Source of the DNA: an uncultured Oscillospiraceae bacterium | GTDB taxonomy: Bacteria; Bacillota; Clostridia; Oscillospirales; Oscillospiraceae | Direction of reading: 5' to 3' | Length of the DNA stretch: 64,000 nucleotides | Assembly: GCA_947624065.1 (NCBI GenBank) | Contig: CANQIO010000005.1 | Coordinates: 1 to 64,000, forward strand | In this document: piece by piece, positions 38,735 through 49,296 of the stretch | Numbering within the stretch: position 1 is the stretch's first letter | Layout of the letters: each line of letters begins with the position of its first letter | Program-made: the position numbers and the translations under genes | The notes under the pieces: model-generated | The model's input: only the letters and a program-made list of their open reading frames with translations | What the model was told of the DNA's origin: nothing | Database searches by the model: none

Positions 38735-39961
38735 TCACTTCAGGATGACCTTCCGGTAGCTCTTCTTGCCCCGGCGCAGGAGCACGCCCTCCCGGAGCTT
38801 TTCGGCGGGCACGGCCAGGAACAGATCCGTGACCTTCTCCCCGTCCAGGGTCACGCCGCCCTGGGCGATGTTCTGCCGGGCCTCGGAATTGGACTTCACC
38901 AGTCCCGCCTTCACCAGCAGGTTCTTGATGTCCACCGCGCCGTCGGTGAGGTCGGCCTCGGAGATCTCGGTGACGGGCACATCCTCCCCCGAGCCGGCGC
39001 CGAACAGCGCCCGGGCCGCGGTCTGGGCCTTTTCGGCCTCGGCTTCGCCGTGGACCATCTTGGTCAGCTCATAGGCCAGGATCTCCTTGGCCTGGTTGAT
39101 CTTCTGGTCGCGCCAGGTGTCCATCTCCTCGATCTCTGCCATAGGCAGGAAAGTGAGCATGCGGATGCACTTCATCACGTCCGCGTCGCCCACGTTGCGC
39201 CAGTACTGGTAGAAGTCATAGGGGCTGGTCTTGTTGGGATCCAGCCACACGGCGTTGCCGGCGGTCTTGCCCATCTTGTTGCCGTTGGAGTCGGTGAGCA
39301 GCGTCACGGTCATGGCGTAGGCGTCCTTGCCCAGCTTGCGGCGGATCAGCTCCGTGCCGCCCAGCATGTTGCTCCACTGGTCGTTGCCGCCGAACTGCAT
39401 GTTGCAGCCCAGGGTCTGGAACATGTGGTAGAAGTCATAGGACTGCATGATCATGTAGTTGAACTCCAGGAAGCTGAGACCCCGCTCCATGCGCTGCTTG
39501 TAGCACTCGGCCCGGAGCATGTTGTTCACGGAGAAGCAGGCGCCCACCTCCCGCAGCAGGTCCACATAGTTCAGATTCAGCAGCCAGTCGGCGTTGTTGA
39601 CCATCAGCGCCTGGCCGGGGCCCTCGCCGAAGTCGATGAAATTGGACATCTGGCGTCTGAAGCACTCGGCGTTGTAGTCGATGGCCTCCCTGGTGAGCAT
39701 CTTGCGCATGTCGGTCCGGCCGGAGGGGTCGCCGATCATGGTGGTGCCGCCGCCGATGAGGGCGATGGGCTTGTTGCCCGCCTGCTGCAGCCGCTTCATG
39801 AACGTCAGAGTCACGAAGTGGCCGGCGGTCAGGCTGTCCGCCGTGCAGTCAAAGCCGATATAGAAGGTGGCCTTGCCGTTGTTGATCAGGTTCTTGATCT
39901 CGTCCTCGTCCGTCACCTGTGCCACCAGGCCGCGGGCCACCAATTCGTCATACAGTGTCAT
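38735..39961 (-). CDS. tyrS: Tyrosyl-tRNA synthetase
   Basis: YIGFDCTADSLTAGHFVTL; GNKMGKTAGNAVWLD; C-terminal S4 domain. Confidence 0.98.
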   Translation of the reverse strand: MTLYDELVARGLVAQVTDEDEIKNLINNGKATFYIGFDCTADSLTAGHFVTLTFMKRLQQAGNKPIALIGGGTTMIGDPSGRTDMRKMLTREAIDYNAECFRRQMSNFIDFGEGPGQALMVNNADWLLNLNYVDLLREVGACFSVNNMLRAECYKQRMERGLSFLEFNYMIMQSYDFYHMFQTLGCNMQFGGNDQWSNMLGGTELIRRKLGKDAYAMTVTLLTDSNGNKMGKTAGNAVWLDPNKTSPYDFYQYWRNVGDADVMKCIRMLTFLPMAEIEEMDTWRDQKINQAKEILAYELTKMVHGEAEAEKAQTAARALFGAGSGEDVPVTEISEADLTDGAVDIKNLLVKAGLVKSNSEARQNIAQGGVTLDGEKVTDLFLAVPAEKLREGVLLRRGKKSYRKVILK

Positions 39962-39973
39962 TTTCCGCTCTCC

Positions 39974-41662
39974 TCAATGCTGTTTTTCTTTCCACGCATC
40001 CGCCGCGGCAAGCTGTTCCTCGGCGGACGCGGTGGTGATGTCCGTGATGTTGTCCCCGCCGATGAGCCGGGCGATCTCCCGGCGGCGGCCGGGCCGGTCC
40101 AGCTCTGTGACGGTGGTATAGGTGCGGCCGCCCCGCTCGGATTTCTCGATGAGGTACTGGCTGTCCGCCATAGCCGCGATCTGCGCAAGGTGGCTGACGC
40201 ACAGCACCTGCCGGTATCGGCCGGTGAGGGCCAGCTTTTCGCCGACCCGGCTGGCCGCCACTCCGGACACGCCGGTGTCGATCTCGTCGAACACCGCCGT
40301 GGGCACCGGGTCGTTCTGGCCAAACACGGTCTTCAGCCCCAGCATGATCCGGCTCAGCTCGCCGCCGGAGGCGATCTTGCTGATCCGGCCGGGTGCCTCG
40401 CCGGCGTTGGCGCTCATGAGAAAGCGCACCTCGTCCGCGCCCTTCGGCCCGAAGCCCGGACTGCCGCCCATGGGCTCCACCTCCGTCACGAACCGCACCG
40501 ATGGCATGCTGAGCTCCCGCAGCTCCCGCTCTACCCGCTCCGCCAGGGCCTGTCCCGCCCGTTCACGGACCTGGGTGAGCTCCTTCGCGGCGGCGCGGCA
40601 GCGCTTCGTCAGCGCCTCCCGCTTCTCATAGAGCCGCTCCAGGGCCTCGTCGCCGTATTCGATCTCCGCCAGACGCGCGGAGGATTCCTCATACAGCGCG
40701 AGCAGCGCCGCCTCGTCCGCGGCGGCGAACTTCTTCTCCAGCCGGCGCAGCTGCACCAGCCGCCCCTCCACCCGGTCGAATTCCTCTGGGGAGAAGTCCA
40801 GGCTGTCCCCCACGTCCCGCACCAGCTCCGCCGCGTCCTGCAGCAGGGCCGCCGCCTCCGCCAGGGTGTCGTCCGCCTGGGCCAGCTGGGCGCTCCAGCC
40901 CCTGGCCCGGCTGAGCCAGCCTCTGGCCTGGCCGGCCAGCTCCAGGGCCGAGCCCTCGTCGCCATACAGCGCCCCATAGGCCCCCTCGGCGGCTTCCCGG
41001 AGCTTTTCAGAATTGCGCAGCAGCTCAGACCGCTCCTCCAGCTGGGCCTCCTCGCCGGCCTTCAGCTGGGCCTTTTCCAGCTCCTGCACCCGATAGGACA
41101 GGCTCTCCGCCAGCCGGCGGCGGGTGTCGTCGTCCAGACTCAGCCGCTGGATCTCCCGCTCATTGGCGGCGTACTCGTCATAGGCAGCCCGATAGCGCTC
41201 CATCGCCTCGCCGTTCCCGGCAAAGGCGTCCAGATAATCCAAATGCCGCCCCTCGTCCAGCAGCTGGCGGCCGTCGTTCTGGCCGTGGATGTCCACCAGC
41301 AGCGCTCCCAGCGCCCGCAGCTGAGCCACGGTCACCGGCACGCCGTTGACACGGCAGGCGCCCTTGCCGTCGGCGGACACGGTCCGCTGCACGATCAAGA
41401 CGCCGTCCTCCGGCTCCACACCGTTGGCCTGGCACCAGGCGCCGGCGCCTTCTGCGTCGAATTCCGCCGCCGCCAGGCAGCGCTCCGCCCCGGAGCGCAC
41501 CAGCTCCCGGCTGGTCCGCCCGCCGGTGACAGCGTACAGCGCGTCGATGATGATGGACTTGCCCGCGCCGGTCTCGCCGGTCAGCACGTTCAGACCCGGG
41601 CGAAACTCCACGTCGGCCCGCTCCACCACCGCGATATTTTCGATGTGGAGACTTCTGAGCAT
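39974..41662 (-). CDS. recN: DNA repair protein RecN
   Basis: MLRSLHIENIAVVERADVEFRPGLNVLTGETGAGKSIIIDAL. Confidence 0.97.
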   Translation of the reverse strand: MLRSLHIENIAVVERADVEFRPGLNVLTGETGAGKSIIIDALYAVTGGRTSRELVRSGAERCLAAAEFDAEGAGAWCQANGVEPEDGVLIVQRTVSADGKGACRVNGVPVTVAQLRALGALLVDIHGQNDGRQLLDEGRHLDYLDAFAGNGEAMERYRAAYDEYAANEREIQRLSLDDDTRRRLAESLSYRVQELEKAQLKAGEEAQLEERSELLRNSEKLREAAEGAYGALYGDEGSALELAGQARGWLSRARGWSAQLAQADDTLAEAAALLQDAAELVRDVGDSLDFSPEEFDRVEGRLVQLRRLEKKFAAADEAALLALYEESSARLAEIEYGDEALERLYEKREALTKRCRAAAKELTQVRERAGQALAERVERELRELSMPSVRFVTEVEPMGGSPGFGPKGADEVRFLMSANAGEAPGRISKIASGGELSRIMLGLKTVFGQNDPVPTAVFDEIDTGVSGVAASRVGEKLALTGRYRQVLCVSHLAQIAAMADSQYLIEKSERGGRTYTTVTELDRPGRRREIARLIGGDNITDITTASAEEQLAAADAWKEKQH

Positions 41663-41666
41663 GGCC

Positions 41667-42122
41667 TTACCTCTTATAGGCCCGGCGCAGCTGGGCGCAC
41701 AGCCGCTCGGCGGCAGCCGCGTTGCGCATCACGATGATGGCGGTGTCATCCCCCGCCACGGAGCCCAGGATGGAGTCCTCCCCCATGGCATCGATGGAGC
41801 TGCACACGGCGCTGGCAAGGCCCGGCAGGGTCTTTACGACGACGGTATGCAGGGCATGATCGAAGCCCACACAGCCCTCCCGGAAGATTTCCTCCAGCCG
41901 CCGGGCGGACTCGCTGGCCTCGTTCTGGTCGGCCTGGGCATAGCGGTATCGGCCGTCGGGGCCGATCTCCTTCACCAGGCGCAGCTCCTTGATATCGCGG
42001 GAGACAGTGGCCTGGGTGCTCTTCACGCCCCTGGCCAGGAGCGCCTCCAGCATCTGGCCCTGGGTCTCGATGCTCTGCTCGCCGATGATGTCCAGGATCA
42101 CGCTCTGTCTCGATGTTTTCAT
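41667..42122 (-). CDS. argR: Arginine repressor
   Basis: TQATVSRDIKELRLVKEI...SVAGDDTAIIVMRN. Confidence 0.96.
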   Translation of the reverse strand: MKTSRQSVILDIIGEQSIETQGQMLEALLARGVKSTQATVSRDIKELRLVKEIGPDGRYRYAQADQNEASESARRLEEIFREGCVGFDHALHTVVVKTLPGLASAVCSSIDAMGEDSILGSVAGDDTAIIVMRNAAAAERLCAQLRRAYKR

Positions 42123-42973
42123 GCTCTCTCCCCCAGCTTTTCAAATGCCGTCTCATAAAAGCTCCTGGTCCCCAGATGGGCCATGAGCAGCTTATAACGC
42201 GATTTGGTGACGATGAGCTCGTCCCCGTCATAGAGGTCTGTCAGGCCCCGGCCGTCCACGCTCAGCACGCAACGGCGCCCCTCGCCCACATCCGCCGGGA
42301 TGATGGCCACGTTCCTCTCCGGGCTCAGCACGAAGGACCGGGCCGCCAGCATATGGGCGCAGATGGGCGTCATCACGATGGCCTCCGCGCCCGGCTCCAC
42401 CAGGGGGCCGCCCGCCGCCATAGAATAAGCGGTGGAGCCGGTGGGCGTCGCCAGGATCACCCCGTCGCCGGAGAAGGACAAAATGCGGTTGCCGTCTCCC
42501 AAAACGGTCAGATGCACGCTCTGCACGATGCCGGAGATGACCGCGTCGTTGAGGGCCGTGTCGAAGAACACCCGCTTCCCGTTCCGCATGACCTCCACGT
42601 CCAGCATCATCCGGGGCGTCAGATCATACTCCCCCGCGGCGGCGTTCACCAGCAGCTGCATGCTGCTCTCATCCAGCTCCGCAAGAAAGCCCGTGTGTCC
42701 CAGGTTCACTCCCACCAGGGGCGTTCCGTGGACCATCACCTGCGGCGCGATGCGCAGGATGGTCCCGTCGCCGCCCAGGGTCACCAGCAGATCCGCGCCC
42801 TCCAGCGCCCGCTCCAGCGGCAGCGTCTCAAAGCCGGGCGGGTCATAGTCCTCCCCGCACACGGGACTCACCGCCACGGCAAAGCCCGCCCGCTCCAGCA
42901 TGGCCTTCGCCTGGGCGGTGCGGGAAAACCCCTCGTCCCGCTGGACATTGGGGCACAGCACGACTTTTTTCAT
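42119..42973 (-). CDS. nadK: NAD kinase
   Basis: [43 protein letters not shown]. Confidence 0.95.
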   Translation of the reverse strand: MKKVVLCPNVQRDEGFSRTAQAKAMLERAGFAVAVSPVCGEDYDPPGFETLPLERALEGADLLVTLGGDGTILRIAPQVMVHGTPLVGVNLGHTGFLAELDESSMQLLVNAAAGEYDLTPRMMLDVEVMRNGKRVFFDTALNDAVISGIVQSVHLTVLGDGNRILSFSGDGVILATPTGSTAYSMAAGGPLVEPGAEAIVMTPICAHMLAARSFVLSPERNVAIIPADVGEGRRCVLSVDGRGLTDLYDGDELIVTKSRYKLLMAHLGTRSFYETAFEKLGERA

Positions 42974-43779
42974 TCCCGGGCTCCTCCATCCAACGCCTCG
43001 TGGGACCGGCTGACGATGCCGGCGCAGTCGATGGCAGCGCCGCCGCCCTCCAGGCCCAGCCAGGCCAGATACTCGATGTTCCCCTCCGGGCCCCGCACCG
43101 GCGAATAGGTCATCCCCTTCACCGCGAAGCCCATCTCCGCCGCCTGCTCCAGGAACCCCTCCAGCACCTCCCGGTGCACCGCCGGGTCCCGGACCACGCC
43201 TTTTTTGCCCACCTTTTCCTTGCCCGCCTCGAACTGGGGCTTGACCAGGCACACCGCCTGTCCCGCCGGGGCCAGCAGGCCCTTGACCGCCGGCAGCACC
43301 AGCCGCAGGGAGATGAAGGACATGTCCATCACCGCCAGGTCCATGGCCGCCGGGAACATATCCGGCGTCAGGCTCCGGGCGTTGGTCCGCTCCATCACCG
43401 TCACCCGCTCGTCGGTCCGCAGGCTCCAGGCCAGCTGCCCGTAGCCCACGTCCACCGCGTACACATGCGCCGCGCCCCGCTGCAGCAAGCAGTCGGTGAA
43501 GCCGCCCGTAGACGCGCCGCAGTCCACGCACACCCACCCCGCCGGGTCGATGGCGAAGGTGTCCAGCGCTTTTTCCAGCTTCAGCCCGCCCCGGCTGACA
43601 TAGGCCAGCTTCTCGCCCCGGACCTGGATGTCGGCGCTGTCCGCCACAGGGGCGCCGGGCTTCGTCTGCTTCTCCCCGTCCACATAGACGCTTCCCGCCA
43701 TGATGAGGGCCTTGGCCCGCTCCCGGCTGGACGCCAGGCCCAGGTCGAATACCCGCTGGTCAAGTCTTGACTTCTGCAT
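42970..43779 (-). CDS. tlyA: TlyA family RNA methyltransferase (S4 + FtsJ-like)
   Basis: [50 protein letters not shown]. Confidence 0.95.
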   Translation of the reverse strand: MQKSRLDQRVFDLGLASSRERAKALIMAGSVYVDGEKQTKPGAPVADSADIQVRGEKLAYVSRGGLKLEKALDTFAIDPAGWVCVDCGASTGGFTDCLLQRGAAHVYAVDVGYGQLAWSLRTDERVTVMERTNARSLTPDMFPAAMDLAVMDMSFISLRLVLPAVKGLLAPAGQAVCLVKPQFEAGKEKVGKKGVVRDPAVHREVLEGFLEQAAEMGFAVKGMTYSPVRGPEGNIEYLAWLGLEGGGAAIDCAGIVSRSHEALDGGARE

Positions 43780-45616
43780 GCAGCATCTCCAGGACGGCGT
43801 CCCGCAGGGAGCCGTTATCCAATCCCATTTTCTCCCGCAGCTTCCAGGGCTCCCCATGGGGCAGCACCCCGTCGCCCAGGTTCACCAGCCGGCTCGCCCG
43901 CAGCGCGATGCCCGCCTGCTCCGCCGCGGCAAGCAGCTTTTCCCCCACGCATCCGGCGGCGCACGCCTCCTCCGCCACCAGCAGCGCGCCGGTCCGGCGG
44001 ACCGAATCCAGCACCGGCGTCGGGTCCAGGGGCGAGAGCACGTTCAGCTTGATGACCTCCGGCTCGATATCTCTGTCCCGGAGCATCCTGGCGGCCATCA
44101 TGGCCTCGTGGATCTCCGTGCCGTAGGAGACGATGGTGACGTCGTCGCCGTGAAAATACACCGTTTTGGCGGCCGCATCGGAGGTGTCGCTGCCCGCGAA
44201 GTCCTCGCCGCCGCGGGGATAGCGCACCGCCACGGGGCCGGTATCCTCCAGCACCGCCTTTCGCAGCATGCTCCGCAGCTCAGCGAAGTTGGCCGGGGCG
44301 TAGATCTTCATGCCCGGCACGCTGGAGAGGTAGGCCACGTCGAAGCTGCCCTGGTGGGTCACGCCGTCCCGGCCCACGATGCCGGCCCGGTCCACGGCGA
44401 ACACCACGTGCAGCCCCATCAGGGCCACGTCGTGGATCAGCATGTCATAGCCCCGCTGCAGGAACGTGGAGTACACCGCGAACACCGGCTTCAACCCCTG
44501 CGAGGCCATGCCCGCGGCCATGGCGCAGGCGTGCTCCTCGGCGATGCCCACGTCGAAGAACCGCTCCGGATAGGCCTTCTGGAACTGCTGCAGGCCCGTT
44601 CCCTCCTTCATGGCCGCCGTGATGGCCACTACTTTGGGGTCCTCCCCCGCCAGCTCCGTCAGCGCCCGGCCGAAGGCGGAAGAGAAGTCCTCCCCGCCGC
44701 CCAGCGGCTCGCCGCTCTCCGGGTCAAAGGCGCCCACGCCATGGTAGGCCTCCGGGGCCTTCTCGGCGGGCGCGTAGCCCTTCCCCTTTTGGGTGATCAC
44801 ATGCACCAGCACCGGCGCCCGGTATTCCTTGGCCCAGCGGATGGCATTCTCCATCTTGCGGATGTCGTGGCCGTTGATGGGGCCGATGTACTCAAAGCCC
44901 AGATCGTCGAAGATGTTCTCGGTGATGATCCGCTCCTTCAGCCACTGCTTCATCCGGGCCAGCTCCCCGCTCAGCCAAGGGATGTGGGGCATGATGGAGC
45001 TGCGGTACCACTTTTTGAAGCGGATATACTCCACCCTCGTCCGCATCCGGCCCAGCATCTCCGCCAGGCCGCCCACGCTCTCGTCGATGCTCATGCCGTT
45101 GTCGTTGAGCACCACCACCAGCGGCTCGCCGCTGCGTCCGGCGTCGGACAGTCCCTCGAAGGCCATGCCTCCGTTGAGGGCCCCGTCGCCGATCAGCGCC
45201 ACCACGTCATAGTCCTCCCCCAGCGCCGTCCGGGCCCGGGCCATGCCCAGCGCCACGGAGACGGAATTGGAGGCGTGGCCGGCGATGAAAGCGTCATGCG
45301 CGCTCTCATCCGGGCGCGGGAAGCCCGCCATGCCGCCCAGGTCCCGGAAATCCGAAAAGTCCCGCCGGCCGGTGAGCAGCTTGTGGGTATAGCACTGATG
45401 GCCCACATCGAACACCAGCTTATCCCTCGGCGTATCGTACACCCTGTGCAGGGCCACGGTCAGCTCCACCGCCCCCAGGTTGGAGGCCAGATGTCCGCCA
45501 TGGGCGGCCAGCGCGTCGATGAGGACCTGTCTGATCTCCTGACACAGCTGCCCCAGCGCCTCCGGCGGGAGGGCCTTCACATCCGCGGGAGAATGTATAT
45601 TATCCAATAAACCCAT
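43760..45616 (-). CDS. dxs: 1-deoxy-D-xylulose-5-phosphate synthase
   Basis: [41 protein letters not shown]. Confidence 0.98.
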   Translation of the reverse strand: MGLLDNIHSPADVKALPPEALGQLCQEIRQVLIDALAAHGGHLASNLGAVELTVALHRVYDTPRDKLVFDVGHQCYTHKLLTGRRDFSDFRDLGGMAGFPRPDESAHDAFIAGHASNSVSVALGMARARTALGEDYDVVALIGDGALNGGMAFEGLSDAGRSGEPLVVVLNDNGMSIDESVGGLAEMLGRMRTRVEYIRFKKWYRSSIMPHIPWLSGELARMKQWLKERIITENIFDDLGFEYIGPINGHDIRKMENAIRWAKEYRAPVLVHVITQKGKGYAPAEKAPEAYHGVGAFDPESGEPLGGGEDFSSAFGRALTELAGEDPKVVAITAAMKEGTGLQQFQKAYPERFFDVGIAEEHACAMAAGMASQGLKPVFAVYSTFLQRGYDMLIHDVALMGLHVVFAVDRAGIVGRDGVTHQGSFDVAYLSSVPGMKIYAPANFAELRSMLRKAVLEDTGPVAVRYPRGGEDFAGSDTSDAAAKTVYFHGDDVTIVSYGTEIHEAMMAARMLRDRDIEPEVIKLNVLSPLDPTPVLDSVRRTGALLVAEEACAAGCVGEKLLAAAEQAGIALRASRLVNLGDGVLPHGEPWKLREKMGLDNGSLRDAVLEMLHAEVKT

Positions 45617-45676
45617 ATCGGCTCCAAGATCCATTGTGGTCAAAAAAGTCTTTCACATGTTTTTTCATCATAACAA

Positions 45677-45711
45677 AATACACCTTGAATTTCAAGGTGT
45701 ATTTTGCATAT
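45677..45711 (-). terminator. Terminator after BspA-like gene
   Basis: aaaatacaccttgaa-tttcaaggtgtatttt. Confidence 0.7.
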
Positions 45712-45748
45712 TTCCAAATTGTAATGAATAAAACCGTTCTGTTCCTTC

Positions 45749-48223
45749 TCAGGCGTCCCGCGGCGGCTGACCGCTGCCGTACATCTCGGTATAGGTGATC
45801 ATGCCGTAGCGTCCATTGTGGCTGGACTCGGACACGGTCCTGCCGAAGCGGGTCACATGCTCCCCGCCCCGGACCCGGCCCTGGGCGTCGCTGTCCGCCG
45901 GCGTCTCGAAGTAATACCATCCGCCGAGCCAGGAGCTGGTGGCGTCGAACCGGCCGGTCCCCTCGCTGAAATGGCCCGTGCTGGCGGGCACATAATGGAC
46001 GCCGGTCACCATGACGCCGTTCTCATCCATATAATACCAGATGCCCCGGGCGCTCATGAGCCAAGTGCTCTTGAGCGGCGCGCCGTCACGGTAGTAGTAC
46101 CACGCCGTGCCTTCACTCACCCAGCCGCTCTTTTCGCCCGGCTGAGCCTGTACCGGGGGCTGGCCGTAGCCGTATTGCTCGGTATAGGTGACCATGCCAT
46201 AGCGGCCGTTGTGGCTGGACTCGGACAGGGTGCGGCCAAACTGGGTGGTATGCCAGCCGCCCCGGACCCGGCCCTGGGCGTCGCTGTCCGCCGGCGTCTC
46301 GAAATAATACCATCCGCCCGGCCAGACAGTGCCGGTCTCATACGCGCCGATCCTCTCGTTATAGTTGCCTCTGGACGCGGGGACATAGTTGACGCCCGTG
46401 ACCATCACGCCGTCGGCGTCCATGTAATACCAGATGCCACGGGCGCTCATCAGCCACGTGCTCCGGACGGGCTGGCCATTGACATAGTAATACCATTTAT
46501 CGTTCTGCTTCACCCACTCATTGGTGGTCGTCGGGCTCGGCGGGGTCGTCGGATCGGTCGGGTCCGTCGGCTCGGTCGGGACCTCCGGACCGGTGTAGAT
46601 CACGAAGGAGTACCCGCCATTTCGGGCAAAGGTCTGGGCCGTGGAGCCGTCATAGCCGCTGATCACCGTCCCCGCCGGCAGGGTATTGTCCCCGATGACG
46701 CAGCTCCGCCCCAGGACGGTCACCCGGCGCAGGCTCCCCTCCGCCGGAAGCGCGTGGGCGCCGATATTGGTGACGCTGGGCGGCAGCGTCAGCTCCGCCA
46801 GGGCGGAGCAGTCGGAAAAGGCCCACTCTCCCAGGGTGGCGACGCCGTTGGCGATGTACACGCTCGTCAGCCCGGAGCAGGCCCAGAAGGCGTCCCGGCC
46901 GATGGTCCGCACCGATCCAGCCACCCGCAGGGACTTCATGCTGGGGATGTTGCAGAAGGCCAGATCGCCGATGCTCGTCACGGAGTTGGGGATCACGGCC
47001 GCGGTCAGGCCCGTGTTGGCAAAGGCGCTCTCCCCGATGGAGGTGACGGAGCTGGGGATGGTCACGCCCGTCAGGGCGGAGCAGTCGGCGAACGCATACC
47101 CGCCGATGGTCTTCACCGCGCTGGGGATGGTCACGCTGCCGCCGCGGCCCTGGTACTGCACCAGCGTGCCGTTGACGATCAGAAAGTCGCCCTGGCTCTT
47201 GGCCCAGGGGGTGTTGGAGAAGGACTGGATGCCCATCCGCGTATTGCCGCCGGCAAAGGTCACGGAGGCTAGGCTGGTGCAGTCGGCGAACGCCCAGTCC
47301 CCCACCTCGGCAAGACCGGCGGGGATGGTCACGCTCTTCAGCGACACACAGCCCTGGAAAGCGCTGGGCCCCAGCGTCGCCAGCCGGGACGGCAGCTTCA
47401 CGGACGCGAGCGACGCGCAGCCGTCAAAGGCGCTGCCGTTGATCCTCGTCACAGAGTCGGGAATGGTCACCGACTGCAGCGCGGAGCAGCCGGCGAACGC
47501 CCGCAGACTCACCAGATCCAGCCCCGTGGAGAGCGTCACGCTCCGCATGCCGGTGCAGAAGGCAAAGGCGTCGTTGCCGAGGCTGGTGACCGTGTTGGGC
47601 AGGGCCAGCGACGCGATGGACGAGCACTGGTAGAAAGCTCGCGCGCCGATGTCGGTCAGCTGGGCCGGCAGCGCCAGCTCCTGCAGGGAGGTGCAGCCCT
47701 CGAAGGCGGCGGCGCCGATGCGAGTGACCGTCCCCGGGATGGAGACGGTGCGCAGGCTCGCGCATTCATAGAAGGCGTTGCGGCCAACAGAGGTGACGCC
47801 GCTGCCGATGGTCACGCTGGTAACAGAACGGCCGTACCAGGGGGCCCAGGAGCCATTGCCCGCATAGTCGAACATGTCCCCGGTGCCGGTGATGGTCAGT
47901 TCGGAGCCCACCAGCTGCCAGGTCACATTCGCGCCGCAGGAGCCGTTCGTCACGCTGGCCGGCGGCGTCTCCTCAGGGGAGATCTCCACCGCGGGCTCAG
48001 GCAGTTCCTCGTGCTCCAATTCCCCGGGGAGCGTGTCCTGGGGGTCCGGCTCATCCACAGGCTCGGCGGTATCCGCTTCTTCCGCCTGGATATCCGCGCT
48101 CACGGCGGGCGCGGGCAGGGCTTCTTCCGCCGGTCCCTCCGGCGCGGCCTCCGCATAGGCGGGCAGGCACAGTCCCGCCGCCAGCAGCGCCGCCAGCAGC
48201 AGCGAAACGATGCGTCTTGTCAT
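45749..48223 (-). CDS. Secreted BspA-like leucine-rich repeat (LRR_5) protein with two C-terminal Trp/Tyr-rich modules
   Basis: Repeated SVTIPSSVTSIGESAFANTG-type LRRs; WYYYxNGxPxxSTWLMSARGIWYYMD modules. Confidence 0.9.
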   Translation of the reverse strand: MTRRIVSLLLAALLAAGLCLPAYAEAAPEGPAEEALPAPAVSADIQAEEADTAEPVDEPDPQDTLPGELEHEELPEPAVEISPEETPPASVTNGSCGANVTWQLVGSELTITGTGDMFDYAGNGSWAPWYGRSVTSVTIGSGVTSVGRNAFYECASLRTVSIPGTVTRIGAAAFEGCTSLQELALPAQLTDIGARAFYQCSSIASLALPNTVTSLGNDAFAFCTGMRSVTLSTGLDLVSLRAFAGCSALQSVTIPDSVTRINGSAFDGCASLASVKLPSRLATLGPSAFQGCVSLKSVTIPAGLAEVGDWAFADCTSLASVTFAGGNTRMGIQSFSNTPWAKSQGDFLIVNGTLVQYQGRGGSVTIPSAVKTIGGYAFADCSALTGVTIPSSVTSIGESAFANTGLTAAVIPNSVTSIGDLAFCNIPSMKSLRVAGSVRTIGRDAFWACSGLTSVYIANGVATLGEWAFSDCSALAELTLPPSVTNIGAHALPAEGSLRRVTVLGRSCVIGDNTLPAGTVISGYDGSTAQTFARNGGYSFVIYTGPEVPTEPTDPTDPTTPPSPTTTNEWVKQNDKWYYYVNGQPVRSTWLMSARGIWYYMDADGVMVTGVNYVPASRGNYNERIGAYETGTVWPGGWYYFETPADSDAQGRVRGGWHTTQFGRTLSESSHNGRYGMVTYTEQYGYGQPPVQAQPGEKSGWVSEGTAWYYYRDGAPLKSTWLMSARGIWYYMDENGVMVTGVHYVPASTGHFSEGTGRFDATSSWLGGWYYFETPADSDAQGRVRGGEHVTRFGRTVSESSHNGRYGMITYTEMYGSGQPPRDA
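45752..46520 (-). repeat. Tandem ~393-bp (131-aa) C-terminal module, two copies
   Basis: Offset 393 bp measured at ttgtggctggactcggaca (45816 vs 46209). Confidence 0.85.
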
Positions 48224-48245
48224 GGGTCCTCCTTTCCCGGTCTGC

Positions 48246-49058
48246 TCACGCCGTGCGTCCGGCCAGCTTCTCGGTCATCTCCCGCAGAAACTCCGTATCG
48301 TCAAAGGCGTCCAGCAGCCGATAGGCGTCGTGGGTATATTCCTCCGTCATCTGCTGGCACTTCTCCGCCCCCAGCAGGGCACAGAAGCCGTCCCCGTCCA
48401 GCACGTCGTCCCGGCACTGGAACGCCATGCCCAGCGCCGCGCCGAAATCCCGGGCGGCCGACACGGTCTGTTCGTCGGCGCCGGCCGCCGCCGCTCCCAT
48501 GGCGCAGGCCGCGGCGATGAGCGCGGCGGTCTTGCACACGTCGGTAGCCGTCAATTCCTCCGCGGAGGCAGGTCCCTCCTGCAGGTCCATGAATTGGCCC
48601 CCGCAGATGCCGCCGGTCCCGGCGGCGGCGCTGAGGATGCGGCAGCAGCGGAACCGGTCCGCCTCCTCCACCGGCGCGTCGCAGATGGCCGCGAAGGCCT
48701 CCGCCTGCAGGCAGTCCCCCGCCAGCACGGCGGTCGCCTCGCCGAACTTCACATGATTGGACGGCTGGCCCCGGCGCTCATCGTCATCGTCCATGCAGGG
48801 CAGATCGTCATGGATCAGGCTGTAGGTGTGCAGCAGCTCCACCGCGCAGGCGATGGGCAGCGCGTCCTCCGGCTCCAGCCCGCAGATGCGGGCGAACTCC
48901 ATGCACAGCACGGGCCGCACCCGTTTGCCGCCGGCGCCCAGGGTATAGGCCATCGCCTGGCGCAGCCCGTCCGCCCCGTCCCCGGCGGGGACAAACCGTC
49001 CCGCCAGCCACAGGTCCGCCATCGTCTTATAGCGCTCATATCTCTCCATCGTGTTCAT
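48246..49058 (-). CDS. ispA: Polyprenyl (farnesyl/geranyl) diphosphate synthase
   Basis: GGKRVRP; LIHDDLPCMDDDDERRG. Confidence 0.95.
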   Translation of the reverse strand: MNTMERYERYKTMADLWLAGRFVPAGDGADGLRQAMAYTLGAGGKRVRPVLCMEFARICGLEPEDALPIACAVELLHTYSLIHDDLPCMDDDDERRGQPSNHVKFGEATAVLAGDCLQAEAFAAICDAPVEEADRFRCCRILSAAAGTGGICGGQFMDLQEGPASAEELTATDVCKTAALIAAACAMGAAAAGADEQTVSAARDFGAALGMAFQCRDDVLDGDGFCALLGAEKCQQMTEEYTHDAYRLLDAFDDTEFLREMTEKLAGRTA

Positions 49059-49071
49059 CGGCTCTCTCCTC

Positions 49072-49296
49072 TCATTCAAAGGGCAGCTCTTCCGGCTCGC
49101 CGTCAGGTCCCTTGCGCAGCTGGACCACCTTCTGCTCCGCCTGGGTCAGCTGCTTCTCGCAGGAGCGGATCAGCCCCGTGCCCTCTTCAAACAGGCCCAG
49201 GCTCTCCGCCAGCGGCGCGTCCCCCCGCTCCAGCAGCTGGACGATCTGCTCCAGCCGCTCCAGCGACTGCTCAAAGCTCGGTTCTTTCTTCGCCAT
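49072..49296 (-). CDS. xseB: Exodeoxyribonuclease VII small subunit
   Basis: FEQSLERLEQIVQLLERGDAPLAESLGLFEEG. Confidence 0.95.
   Translation of the reverse strand: MAKKEPSFEQSLERLEQIVQLLERGDAPLAESLGLFEEGTGLIRSCEKQLTQAEQKVVQLRKGPDGEPEELPFE

Noticed and set aside
39050-41737. 895-aa plus-strand ORF
   Set aside because: Antisense of tyrS and recN.
42974-43537. N-terminal extension of the nadK ORF
   Set aside because: Low-complexity Gly/Arg shadow of tlyA; NAD kinase starts at MKKVVLCPN (42973).
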